From: Ischnura elegans
Lineage: Eukaryota; Arthropoda; Insecta; Odonata; Coenagrionidae
Direction of reading: 5' to 3'
DNA length: 64,000 bases
Assembly (NCBI RefSeq): GCF_921293095.1
Contig: NC_060254.1
Coordinates: forward strand, 7,254,001 to 7,318,000
Of the stretch, positions 42,228 to 53,789 are shown in pieces (positions within the stretch are counted from its first letter, which is position 1; every line of letters begins with the position of its first letter). Made by a program: the position numbers and the translations under genes. A model generated the notes under the pieces. The model was not told where the DNA came from and did no database searches. It saw only the letters and a list, made by a program, of their open reading frames with translations.

Positions 42228-43679
42228 TGATGGTGATAGTAGCATAATGCAAAGGCTGTCTAGGGAAATGCCATATGGGCAGCAGTTAGCAGTGCAAAAA
42301 GTAGAATGCGTCAACCACCTACTTAGAAATTACAGCAGTAGACTGCAAGATATTGCACGACGGCCAAGAAATTCAAAAGGGGCAGTGCCCGTTGGGTACA
42401 GGAGAACAATAAACAATAACTTGCAAAGATTGAGGGTAGCTGTGAGTGGGGCAATCTCCTTCAGAGCGAAAATGGCCGGGTCGGAAAGGGTCAAACTCCT
42501 ACAGAAGGACATAGAGCAAGGATCGAATCATGTTTTTGGTGACCATAATAAATGTGACAAATATTATTGCAAAGGGCCCAAAGAAGGAGAGGAAAACTTG
42601 GTCCCTCATTTCATTAGTTGCGGCATATGGGAGGATATCACCTATGCCAACAGTCTATTATCTCGTCACTCCGCTAGTTTGATATATAACATGACAAACA
42701 ATCTTGCGGAGTCCTACAACTCTTATGTAGCTAAGTACGTAGGAGGGAAAAGGTTAAATTTATGTTTAAGGGGGGCCTATGAAACTAGGTGTGCCATTGC
42801 ATCGGTAGCCTTCAATGAGAAAGATGATGTACATGGCATAATTCATAAAGGACTGACGAGCAAGAGCCCAGGAGAATGCCCAAAAAAATTCTGTTTCCTC
42901 CAAAAGGAATAGGGAGTACATAAGAAAGCGACGACTGGAATTCTCTGAAACTTCAAAAAAGAAACGTCTGCGAATTGAGGGACCAGACAAACATTATTGG
43001 CTTGTTCCTGATGTACAAAGTGACATCGCATTGGCCAGCCAAGATTCCATGAATAATTTCCTATCATCACTAAAAATGGATAAAACCTCAAGGGAAAAGT
43101 TGGAGAGGGAAACACGAGAGCAAATGCTCAATGCGACGTGGCAGGCGGAAATGTGGAAAAGGTTGACGGCCTCTTTCTTTGGTCGTATTTGCAATTTAAG
43201 GCCCACAACATCTAGGGAGAAAGTGGCAGACGATATTTTGTTTCCTTCCTTCAGAGGAAACAAGGCTACAGATTGGGGAAATGCTAACGAAAAATCTGCC
43301 ATCAGGGAATATGAGTCTTCAATCAAATATAGTTTTACCCGCAGGTCTCTTTGTTGATGACAAATTACCTTTTTTGGCTGCTAGTCCTGATGGGGTAATA
43401 TCTGATGGTGAAGGCTTGGTTGAAATCAAGTGCCCCTATAATTGTAGGTATATTACTCCTGAGGAAGGAGTTAAAAATAAAAGAGCTACCTTCATGGAAG
43501 TGAAAGAAGGAAAATATAAGTTACGCAGGAGAAACAGATATTTTTATCGAGTACAGGGACAGCTGGAAATATGGGATAAACAATATTGCGATTTTATTGT
43601 GTGGTCTTCTCATGGGATTATAATTGACAGAATTCAAAGGGAAAGCAGTTTTGGGCCACAGCAATGGTGGATAAATTAA
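42228..43679 (+). pseudogene. Mutator-like transposase C-terminal part with YqaJ-type nuclease, frameshifted
   Basis: From an acceptor at 42227 (tttattacag) the frame opens GDGDSSIMQRLSREMPYG and continues VECVNHLLRNYSSRL, GDHNKCDKYYCKGP and NNLAESYNSYVAKYVGGKR, all typical of animal Mutator-like (MULE) proteins. A frameshift at an A7 run near 42885 leads to NREYIRKRRLEFS and ALASQDSMNNFL. A second shift near 43335 leads to LPAGLFVDDKLPFLAASPDG, GLVEIKCPY and YFYRVQGQLEIW. The D...ExK and QGQ parts are the YqaJ/lambda-exonuclease fold that these elements commonly carry. The N-terminal half of the catalytic domain is missing. No terminal repeats were identified. Confidence 0.8.
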
Positions 43680-43809
43680 AAGAGTTTTACCTGAACTTTA
43701 TGTTGCCTAAAATATGCCAGAATACACCTGGTTACAATAAATAATTGTACCGGAGTTGATGTTTTTTAATCAATACTTTCCCTCAACTTTTTACCCTTCA
43801 TTTCTCTTT

Positions 43810-44120
43810 GCACACCGGCCTCCTGGAGACTAAATATGGTAATATTTTATCCCTGTATATCGCGGTGCGGCCAACAGCAGCCTTCTGCCCCGGCCACTGG
43901 TTTTTCCTGGATTATCGCATATATATTATGGCATGGCTGAGTAAGACGCATTTTTCTTTTCTGGACCAATTTTATAAATTAATTAATATTGTAACAAATT
44001 TAAGTGCGACTTCCATTAGTGCTTACAATATGCTATACATACATCGAAATAAATAATAGCTTTCAGCCACGCGAACCGCATTGTTTATCGAGTCACGCGC
44101 GCATCAAATGTTTCCGGCTT
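43810..44120. other. unannotated stretch
   Basis: A short frame (43808-44056) without recognised content. Confidence 0.35.
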
Positions 44121-44128
44121 CAGCCTTA

Positions 44129-44362
44129 AGGCATTTTTACACGAGGTACGGAATTGCGTAGGTTAGAGCTGCATTAATTTCTAAAATGGCGCGGAATTGC
44201 GCGAATGCATGAACGAAATTAAACCAGTGGCTATTTTGCCGTCTCGCATCCACGCATTCTCGCATGTGTTCTAGTAATTCACCGCTTTACACGACGCAAT
44301 TTTGATTGCGCCTTCGCACGTACGTCAGATTGCGCAATTCCGTGTACCGTGTAAAACGGCCT
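44129..44362. mobile_element. PIF/Harbinger-like MITE (234 bp)
   Basis: Inverted ends AGGCATTTTTACACGAGGTA and AGGCCGTTTTACACGGTACA, both continuing toward cggaattgcg. Flanked by TTA (44126-44128; 44363-44365), a TWA duplication. Its interior gcgaatgcatgaacgaaatt and ccacgcatt match the interior of the 5941-7212 element, so the two are one family. Confidence 0.85.
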
Positions 44363-44369
44363 TTAGAGA

Positions 44370-45640
44370 TGGGATTCTTACCGGGTAATGAGATCGCAAT
44401 ACATGAAGTTACTAATTCCACCTCTGAATACCCTTCACCAATTGTGAAACGAGTCGAAATTTTTCGTGCTGCGGCGCGACATTAATTTTCTCCGGGCATT
44501 TTCAAACGAGTAAGATAAAAAAATGAGGATATCATGACTCCTCAGCTTCAGTGCCGATTACAGCGCTACAAACTTCAAAGTTAAGAAAAAATTAATTTTG
44601 CATGATTCCAGGGGAGTTGAGATTTAATAACTGTGTATGAATTTTTATAAATGTAATCATAAACACGTATATGTATCATATGAAATAGACCACTTGTAAA
44701 AATTTTCGAATTTTAAGACATACTTTCACCTTTCATACTTGGAGTTGAAGCTTTCGAAATAGAGGTAATTTAGGATTCCTCCCAGCTGTACTAAAAATTA
44801 TGCTGTCGTTGCCATCATAGGAAAAAATTATAATTGAAGTGCGCAATAAAACGGAGTATTGAAGTAATATAAACGTGGATTTTGTGAAGGATTGCAACAA
44901 CAAACGGTAGAGAGAAAAATGAAACTGCAATTAACGAAAGTGATACACGATTTCTCGCGTTCTCGTTTCGATTAATTATATTGTGCAATATTGGTTACCG
45001 GCGTGGAATAAGTCAAGTCATACGGTCTATTTTATTTTTATATTATAAATTATAAACTGCAATCTTATTTACGATGCATTCATTGAGGTACAGGATGAAT
45101 AGAAATGGGACACCGTGAAGAAAGCGAGCGGAATTCAATGCGGGAACTATCCAGAGAAAAAGAGACCGACGGAAGGGCTGATCAACTAAAGTAACACAAA
45201 AAACACAAAAAGAGTTTTTTGGGCTTCAAGAGTTTTTTTTTGCAACACAAACAACTCCGTGGGGTCTGCATAGGTTATCCGAGATCCCGACCGCCAGCGG
45301 ACCGAAATCTGACACCGCAGAAGGGGAGTTCAGTCCCTCTCCCCAACCATGAATTTTTCTTCGCTCTCGAGTCCCCCTTCCACCCAGTCAACTTCCCCTC
45401 CAATTCAAACGCAGCGGTCGCTTTCGGAACTAAATGCCAGCGACCGTTGCAGCGGAGTTCTCCCGAAGTATCCTATCCCCTTAATGTTCTACCAATCCTA
45501 GTGGATTTTCCTATGAGGAAGAAAAATCCATCGATCGAATCGGTATTTATTGATCTTAAAAAGCGCTAAGTAAAAGCCTGGATTTGTTGCCTGAAATGCT
45601 AGCTATAAGCTTTTAAACCTTTTGATTTGAGTCCTGCTGA
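44370..45640. other. unannotated stretch
   Basis: A plus-strand frame at 45219-45569 is open for 116 codons, but it has no recognised motif and its composition is not convincing. Confidence 0.35.
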
Positions 45641-45649
45641 ATTTAGTAT

Positions 45650-45908
45650 CAGTGGCGTAGCCATGAATTTCGTTCGGGGGGTCCAAAACCTGGAGGGAAT
45701 TTTTTAGAAAAACAGGGTACTAAGTAGAGCGTTTTAAACAAATTTTAACACTAGTCATAATCGAAAAAACTTCATTTGTTAAAGAAATATTTTGTAAATT
45801 CATAATTTTTCAATACTTTGTTTTCTTCTATGAAGGAAAATCATTTTGTTTTTATATTTCTGGGGGGGGATGTCTGGACCCCCCGGAAACCTCCTGGCTA
45901 AGTCATTG
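45650..45908 (+). mobile_element. hAT-type MITE
   Basis: Inverted ends CAGTGGCGTAGCCATGAATT and, reverse-complemented, CAATGACTTAGCCAGGAGG, each followed by a ggggggtcc motif. The flanks TTTAGTAT (45642-45649) and TTTAGTTT (45909-45916) are an 8-base duplication with one mismatch. Non-coding. Confidence 0.8.
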
Positions 45909-45919
45909 TTTAGTTTACA

Positions 45920-46790
45920 TAATATTTCATTGGTGAACTACCTCTTCTTTCGTGGAAACTTGATTGCTTCGAGCAAATGTTGGAAGTGCATCCCTAAAGT
46001 CTCTTTTTAGTTCGTTCTGCCGTAAGTACTTAAATTTACGCGCCATATTGAGTCCTTCTGGAGTCCTTCTGGAAACTGGACAAGCTATTTCGTGTTCGTC
46101 ATTTAATATATCGTGGCATAGATAATTAAATTTCTAGGATTTTTTTCGCACCATAAGGAAGCAGTGGTTACGGAGGCAAACAGCGAGAAAATTTTATGCT
46201 CATAACGACTTATTTGTTATGAAATTCGGTCACACTGCAATTCAAAATGGTATTCGGGAGGTATAACGGGAGGAGTTGGCCTTCAAACGCGAACGAGTTC
46301 AGCTTCATTTAGCCGATTCCGCAGTGGCGGTAATTTAACGCCACGGACACAATCTAAAGTATAAACCTCCTCTCTCTCTCTCTTTCTCTCGTTGATACTT
46401 TCATCGCGAATGGCAGTCGGACGCAGCCACGGGACGGCCAAGCGAAACCAGACCTTTATCGTCTCTCCAATGAACAGACGGACAGTCGTAATGCAACCCC
46501 TCCGCTGATCGTCTTTTCGCTGAGTGCATCGCCAGACAATGGCATATAGAGCATTGTGGGGGAGGATGAGTAGACGCCCACCAGCACCTAAAGTCAAGTA
46601 GGGCAACTTACAGGGATACCTCCTTATAAGTTATTCTCGCCGTCCACGTAAAAGCCTCCAATCTATCAGATTTTTGCATCTAGGGCGTCATTTTGGCTCT
46701 AAAGAGGATTTTTTGGAAGGCTATTGGTGTCGTATGATATATCAGGAGGTATATTCGTAAATGATATCTTTAGAATATCCAATAAGGCCC
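45920..46790. other. unannotated stretch
   Basis: Contains a CT microsatellite (46368-46389). Open frames here (such as 46283-46606 minus) have no recognised motif. Confidence 0.35.
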
Positions 46791-46799
46791 GCGGGAGCA

Positions 46800-47200
46800 G
46801 CAGTGTGAGTGCAGATGTATTAAATAAGAACACAAAACAGATATAAATTGCTATATCTCTCTAACGCTTATAATTCACATTACTGCAATGTTTACTTCGA
46901 GAACCTACATACAAAAAGAGCCATTCCCAAAACATTAGTTCAATTAACAAACACAAGTATAACCTTCATATCACCGCGTATAAATGGCTCAGTTAAAATA
47001 CCTAATCGCCGTTATGATAATAAAACATTTCTCACGCCCATGTTTGCTGCAATTAAAATTAGTGAAATACGTGTCGCCGCATTATCAACATGAAGACTAC
47101 AAAATGTATTAGCGTGACGAACCCTCGAACCCTTGCCCCCCGGGTAACATATGAAGACGCTCACCTCCGGTTGCCGCGTTTACCAACTGCCCTACTTGTT
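46800..47200 (-). repeat. tRNA-related repeat family, copy D
   Basis: On the minus strand the tRNA-like core is degraded, but gtagtcttcat, gcggcgacacgtatttcact and aattgcagcaaacatgggcgtgag match copies A and B. It continues through 46960-46800, which matches 12465-12640. This copy therefore shows that both blocks belong to one element. Confidence 0.65.
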
Positions 47201-47362
47201 TTCCGCGAACTTACAGGGGGACTCACGGCGATGCGCCTTCTCCGCAAACCTCGCGTGATACCAGCATAGGGGACGCTCCGTCGCTGGATGGGGGACGGGA
47301 GTTCGCACGGGAGCGGCTGCGATTATTGTCTCGGGATCGCCGGCGAGAGCAGTGATGTAATA

Positions 47363-47675
47363 CAGTGGCGCAGCGAGGGGGGGGGGGGGGGAGTTAGGGG
47401 GATAAAACCCCATCCCCCAGAGCTCAGAGAAATTTTTACCGTTAATCCATTTTACTAAATTGGATTGATATTACCAATAGAATAGCGTAGGGACTAATAA
47501 AATATCCCTAGCCGAAAGCCGTAAAGCTCACCATTTTGAACCATTTATCTTAAAATTCTGCAATTTATTAATCTTGCAAATACCGCTTATCCTGGTGGGT
47601 ATTCCATACCCCCAAACACCCCGGTATTAGTTGCACCTAAACCTCTCCCAGCCTTAATTCCTAGCTGCGCCCCTG
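47363..47675 (+). mobile_element. hAT-type MITE, copy 3
   Basis: Left end CAGTGGCGCAGCGAGGGGG, right end AGCTGCGCCCCTG. The flanks ATGTAATA (47355-47362) and ATGTATTA (47676-47683) are an 8-base duplication with one mismatch. The body matches 5589-5878 and 21309-21623. Confidence 0.88.
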
Positions 47676-47832
47676 ATGTATTACACTTATTGTTAGTGAC
47701 CATGTGAGATTGTTCTTGCTGCACTCAAATATATACATATAATACTGGACCTTACTGCACCTGATATTTTGGGGTAGCTACCTTACCCTACTAAGAAGTG
47801 ACAATATATAAATACAACTAATAACTTACCAT

Positions 47833-48030
47833 CATAGGTGGATCGGGAGGGGGGCACGGGGTTCGTGCTCCCCCAGACCCCTAAAAAATATGCAATATTT
47901 TTAATACGGTCCCATTATCATTGGGTTCGCTCTATATTACGAAGTATATCCTTGTGCCCCCTAAAATAAAATCCTGGATACGGTCGCACTTTTGCCCCCC
48001 CCCCAGAAATAAATCCTGGATCCGCCCCTG
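47833..48030 (+). mobile_element. hAT-type MITE (198 bp)
   Basis: Left end CATAGGTGGATCGGGAGGGG, right end reverse-complemented CAGGGGCGGATCCAGGATTT. The flanks CTTACCAT (47825-47832) and ATTACCAT (48031-48038) are an 8-base duplication with one mismatch. Non-coding. Confidence 0.82.
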
Positions 48031-48039
48031 ATTACCATT

Positions 48040-48740
48040 ATATGTATAAATACTTCAGGAAATTCCTCTATGAGATGTATAACACAAAAATGTCCCAGGT
48101 TGGGCGCACACAGTAAAATACACTCTTAAAGATGAATGTAAATAAATTTTCAGGGGCACCTACCACCTACCTCAGAGTTAGGAAAGATTTTTATTAAATT
48201 GTCTTGTACTGTGTGTGCTTAACCTGGAATATTTTCATCTTATATGTATAAATATTATTATTATTGAGGCTGATATCCCAAAGCCCCTCCCCCTCCATCT
48301 TACTGTCTAAGAGCTTTATATATTTAACCAAACACAATGCAAATTAGCTATGCAAATGAGTAATAATACTTTCAAATAAATTTGTAACAATCAATATGTT
48401 TCTGGAGAAAAAAAAATAATAATTGAAGAAAACAAAAAGATAAAATGATTTAAAAAAGAGAAAATTAAAGCAATTGAAAAGATTCAAGATATACATATAC
48501 TAATTACAAAACGATTAAAAAATGAAAAAATAAATAATTAAAAATTACCAAAATAATCTTCAAAAAATATATACTTTACAAGATCTACTTCTGTAAAATT
48601 TCTTTTTTATATATAATCAACTGTTTAGTATGTAAGCTTCTGCTAACGCAAACACTCACTGCCCCAAACAACACAAACATATGCGCAAAAAACCCATTGT
48701 ATTGTAAACGGGCTGGTTGTGGTAAACATGGTTTCCGGGA
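48040..48740. other. unannotated AT-rich stretch
   Basis: No supported gene; simple A/T-rich sequence dominates 48400-48560. Confidence 0.4.
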
Positions 48741-50350
48741 CGGCGTTGAACGCGCCTTCGGCGCGACAGATAATGTGACTAGTAATTAATATATAACCCA
48801 TGTTCTCCTGTTCCAAATCTAAACTATAGCGGGAAAAATACATGTTCCTAATCTTTTTGTGTAACACTGTCATATTATCATTACAAAAAATGGACTAACA
48901 ATGTTAACAAATTTCCCATTTGCATACAATTGAACGAATTAAAATATTTTTATGCACAGAATATATGCCCAATGTAATTGCACCTTGATGGATGCTTTCT
49001 GAATATGTTCACATCATTTAGGCTAATTGTCAACTGACGAATGTAAAAATTTGTAAAAACATTAACGACATTCCATTTCACTGGAATTGTACCAGCACTT
49101 AAAATTTCACAAAAATTACATGTAAAATGTTTTATTTTATGTCATCAATCACAAAGATATTGAATTTTTTATTTTTATTAAAATATTTTATTTTTACAAC
49201 ATCTCCTTAGTAAAATAGTCATAGAAAATAGTTTTATTGCCTTTGCTTGTACAAAGAAGTAGGGAGAAATTATATGCACACCATTTAATAGCATTTAAAT
49301 TTATTAAATTAATAATTTCAAATGCTATTAAAATAATATCATTAAATAAATCGAGGCTAAATATCAATAACAATAATACAAATCGACCTTAGCAATGGGT
49401 ACAATTTATTCTGGTCAGGGTGTTACTTAATTATATTTTCATGGTCGTAATATACGAAGGCCTGCCTATTCTGAGTCATTTCTTATCAACTGTAAGGTGC
49501 AATATTAAATCCCTAATCTCCTGCCCCAAGTCTAATCTATAGCTGGAAAAAAATACATGCATTAGTTACAAAATTAACAAAGGCTCTGTACAATATTATC
49601 GAAAGACATCACAAAAACAGTAATGCAAATAGTACTAAGCACTGGAATAAAGATGATAGCAACATATCATATATTATATTCAATGGTTTCAGATATTTAA
49701 ATACAAATCACAAATGCACCAACTGTTTTAGCCACGGATAAGTCATATTTGCATGTTATCAAATAACCTTTACAATTTGCAACTCATGCGGAAAAACAAA
49801 AAAATTTAGAAGAAAAAATATTCCATCACATTCCCAATAAGGTTGCAACTTTGTAAGCATTTGGTGCAAATTAATGACTTATCCCTGTTACACCCCCTCC
49901 CCACGATGAGGGAACAGTTTGGATTTGAGGGGGGCATGCACTACACTACGACCCAAATTAATAAGAATAAAAAAGGTACACAAAATATAATTAGCAATTC
50001 ATAACAATCAAGCACTACTACTACTAATATCATTCATTCATTCATAAACCACATTCCATTCACTCATTCATAAAAAATCACATTCCATTCACTCATTCAT
50101 AAAATCACATTCATCCATTCATACAGCCCTGCCTACTTAAATATTGCTTTATACGCCTGAATTAATTGAACGCCTAAATACGGAATCGTGGCCACGATAT
50201 ACGAAGATCTGCCTAATCTGATTGTGAGTTATTTCAACTCGACGGTAGGACGCAGCATAAAATCCCTACTCTCCTGCCGCAAATCCTAACTACTGCTGGA
50301 AAAAATACATGCATTAATAAAAAATATACAAACACCTTGTACAATAATTG
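48740..50350. repeat. three degenerate local repeats of a ~700-750-bp module
   Basis: Three recurring blocks: at about 48800 (ttctcctgttccaaatctaa, gggaaaaatacatg), 49512 (atctcctgccccaagtctaa, tggaaaaaaatacatgc) and 50267 (ctctcctgccgcaaatccta, tggaaaaaatacatgcatta). Blocks 2 and 3 also share an upstream atatacgaaggcctgcct / atatacgaagatctgcct block (49450, 50198). On the minus strand each core block has a gtattttttccag acceptor-like sequence, which suggests duplicated exons or a repeated element. No protein could be assigned. Confidence 0.5.
50028..50125. repeat. ATTC-type microsatellite / imperfect minisatellite
   Basis: Runs of attcattcattcat alternate with cacattccattcactcattc three to four times. 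Confidence 0.8.
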
Positions 50351-52670
50351 CAACAAAAAACGCAAAAAAACAACTATCTTCAAGCTTGGTGTTTTCTTTC
50401 TTCCTATCTTCATTCTTCCTTTCTTCACGATAAAATCCTCAAGTCTCTAGTTGTCGGCGCAGTAACCTTCAGGTGTCCATTTCATGGACCTCCACAGTTG
50501 TCTCCAGATGCAATCGCTGTCGTTGTCCCCAAGCTTGCCCTGTGGTAAAATAACAAAAAAATATCATAATACAACGAAGGGGAGACCTAAAACGTTAACT
50601 CTCTGCTCAGAAATATCATTTCGAGGAAGACGTTCAGAAAATATGAACTTTTTAACTGTCTAAAAAATTTTTAAATTAAAAAAATACAAGAGTGGGTAAT
50701 TCCAAATTATTTGGCGCTTATATAATCGGCTACATTTCAATGTATTTTCATTATAATTTAAACATTTTAAAGATTTGATTGGGCAATATTAAAAAATTTC
50801 CCGGAAATCATTACAGTGAGCTGAGTGTGTTATTTATATAACCATATTTTACAACTTACTTAGACTTCTTGGATATTACTAAAAATTGATAGCAAATATA
50901 TGTCATTCTGCATTTAATATATGTACTATTATATGAATTGGAAAACAATAACGAATTTATAAAAATCAATTCGATGAAATTATTTAAAAAGACGAAAACA
51001 GAAGTTACAAATATGGCATTCATATTAGGGACACGACAGCTATCCAGGAGGATATTTTATCCAGGTATTTTAATAATTTCTTGTAGGATGTAATTCAATA
51101 ATTAAGTCTTCTGATACGAAATAAATAACGTAAGTTGATTCTCAAGATCATGCAAAGAGGCAGAGGTCGAAGTATCACTTCATAAACAAAATAGCCAAAA
51201 AAATTAAAAATATATACTGATTTTTTCGACACCATTGGCTTAATAAATATTTAATAGCAAGGAAAAACGCGTCACCGGAAATTAAGTACCCAAAATTAAA
51301 CAAAAAAGTGTATCAATCATTGTAACATTATTGTTGCGACTTTTTTTTAAATATGTCACTTATACTCATTAAATTCACGGAAAAAATTCAGAGAGGTAGA
51401 AAATATGACCGGTATATCATGTTTCCCTCAGTTAGGGTCTCAAAGGAAGTAATTACTTGAGCGCGCATGACGGTTGCCGAGTTACCAAAAGCAAGGCCAA
51501 TATGGAAACCTCAACCTACAAATTACAATGAGAAAATTAAACTGCAAAGTAAATACTTATGATAGTTCACGAAAACCCCCATAACTGTCCTTCATTCGAA
51601 TTATTAAATTTAATGGAAATGAAGCTTCAAATCGAAATATATGAAAGCAAACGGCATCGTCGTCGTCAACCAATCAATGCCTTGAGATTGAGCGCGGGAT
51701 TGAGTTTTATGAGTGTTTCTAAAAAAGCGCGAGATCTTAATTTTGGGTGCTGTTCAACTTAATATTTTTGCGATGGAAACGTGAAAATATTTATTTATTT
51801 TCTCACGCAGTCATTAATTTTATCATCGAGGTTCCTGAATGTTAAAATAAAAGTGTACCTTTGTGATCACTAAATAATGGTTCTGAACTGAACTCAAAAC
51901 TTGGAAGAGGAAGGAATGAAATCTTACCGTCTGCCTGCGGCACCCAGCTGTAATCTTTCGATCTCTTTGCTCGTGCATTCATCGAGGCCTCGAGTAGTCA
52001 ACTCACACAAGACGATCCAACGAACTCTGCAATCGAAAAAAAACTAACACTCATAAAGACACAAAGTAATTACCTAGAAAATCGGCTTCATGGCCGAATC
52101 AATCAATAAATTTTCTTTTGGCGCATTGACCTTACAGAGTGAATAGGCCCACTTTTTAATTAGATTTAAAAAACTTCGAATGAAAAATAAAATTTCCCGT
52201 ATTGCAGAGGAAATTAAAATAATATTCAATTAATTAATAATACTTATTATAATAAAATAATTCCAATAAAATGGAACTATATATGTCTAAATAGGAAAAA
52301 TTACGCCTTGATTTTGAAGTGGGTAACCTTTTCCAGGTCAAGAAATAGTTAAATAATTCTGATTCAGAATGAAAAATCATGATGGAAAATAAAATTTGTA
52401 TTGAATAAACAGATAATTAGAGACTAATTATAGATAAAAGTTATTCAGACTGCTTCATAATGTGAAATATTTTGCGAAGACTGTTAAGGGAGGTGATATT
52501 TTGACTCGAAAACATTTGTAAATATAATACTATGATGTGTGATTATGAGTCATCCAGAAAAATGTTGGCACAAAAAAAATATTTTGCCCATTGCAATCTT
52601 TTTTCATAACTTTCCAATTCAATTCAAAGTAAATAGGTCAATGAAATATCACTTAATGAATATTATGAGA
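50350..52670. other. unannotated AT-rich stretch
   Basis: No convincing exon. A short block at 50390-50470 (ttcttcctatcttcattctt) resembles the pyrimidine-rich modules of 52.7-55 kb. Confidence 0.35.
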
Positions 52671-52689
52671 TCATACCGCTCCTTATCTG

Positions 52690-53780
52690 CTGCAACTCAT
52701 GTAGAGCCGCAAAAAGCCGGCTCGATAAGGTGCACAATCCCATCTTCTCCCAAGTGTCTTCTTTCTCCTTATCATCATGTCCAGGGAAGACTCGCGCCTA
52801 AGGAAAGAACGGGTTAGTGCATACACAATAAAATAACACTTCCGAGGATTTGCACCACTCCAAAGCAGCACACAAGAACGTGACAGTGGCATCAATAGAA
52901 AATCATAGATTTACCATCTAGCCACAGCCACATTCCTGCATGACGCAATGGAATATGTAATGCAAAACCACGGCACAAAAAAACTACAACTAACGCGCGA
53001 AAAAAACGCCTAGCCTGACGCAAATTTATGTTTATTGGCCTTAAGGGCCCAAAGCTAAGATGTCGTCTTCTTCTGGTCCCGCGATGCCATCCTGTTCTGT
53101 CTTCTCTTCTTCCGATGAATCTTCATTCTTCTCTTCACATCCAGCGATGGCTTGCGGACCTAGGGAGAGAGCGGGTTAGTGCATACACAAATAAATAACC
53201 CTTCCGAGGATTTGCACCACTCCAAAGCATCACACCAGAACGTGACAATGGCATCGGTAGGAAATCATAAATTTCCTACCTAGCCACAGCCACATTCCTG
53301 CATGACGTAATGGAATATGTAATGCAAAACCACGGCACAAAAAAACTACAACTAACGCGCGAAAAAAACGCCTAGCCTTACGCAAATTTATGTTTATTGG
53401 CCTTAAGGGCCCAAAGCTAAGATGTCGTCTTCTTCTGTTCCCGCGATGCCATCCTCATCTGACTTCTCTTCATTCAATGAATCTTCATTCTTCTCTTCAC
53501 ATCCAGCGATGGGTTGCGGACCTAGGGAGAGAGCGGGTTAGTGCATACACAAATAAATAACCCTTCCGAGGATTTGCACCACTCCAAAGCATCACACCAG
53601 AACGTGACAATGGCATCGGTAGGAAATCATAAATTTCCTACCTAGCCACAGCCACATTCCTGCATGACGTAATGGAATATGTAATGCAAAACCACGGCAC
53701 AAAAAAACTAAAACTAACGCACGGAAAAAACTCCTAGCCTTACGCAAATTTTTATCCATTGGCCATAAGGGCCCAAAACT
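52690..53780 (-). repeat. three tandem ~362-bp units with exon-like and poly(A) signals
   Basis: Units are phased at about 52800, 53160 and 53520. Each shows, in plus-strand order: gggttagtgcatacacaa, tccgaggatttgcaccactc, agccacagccacattcctgc, aaaaccacggcacaaaaaaa and ggcccaaa. On the minus strand most units have a pyrimidine-rich acceptor (ccgctctctccctag), a short acidic open frame (starting GPQAIAGCEEKNEDS or GPQPIAGCEEKNEDS and ending ILALGP stop), then AATAAA about 5 bases after the stop. The last unit has lost the AATAAA. This could be a duplicated terminal exon; a non-coding satellite is also possible. Confidence 0.65.
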
Positions 53781-53789
53781 AAGCCGCAA

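Noticed and set aside
45219-45569. 116-codon plus-strand open frame as a gene
   Set aside because: No recognised motif, no splice or promoter support, low-complexity composition.
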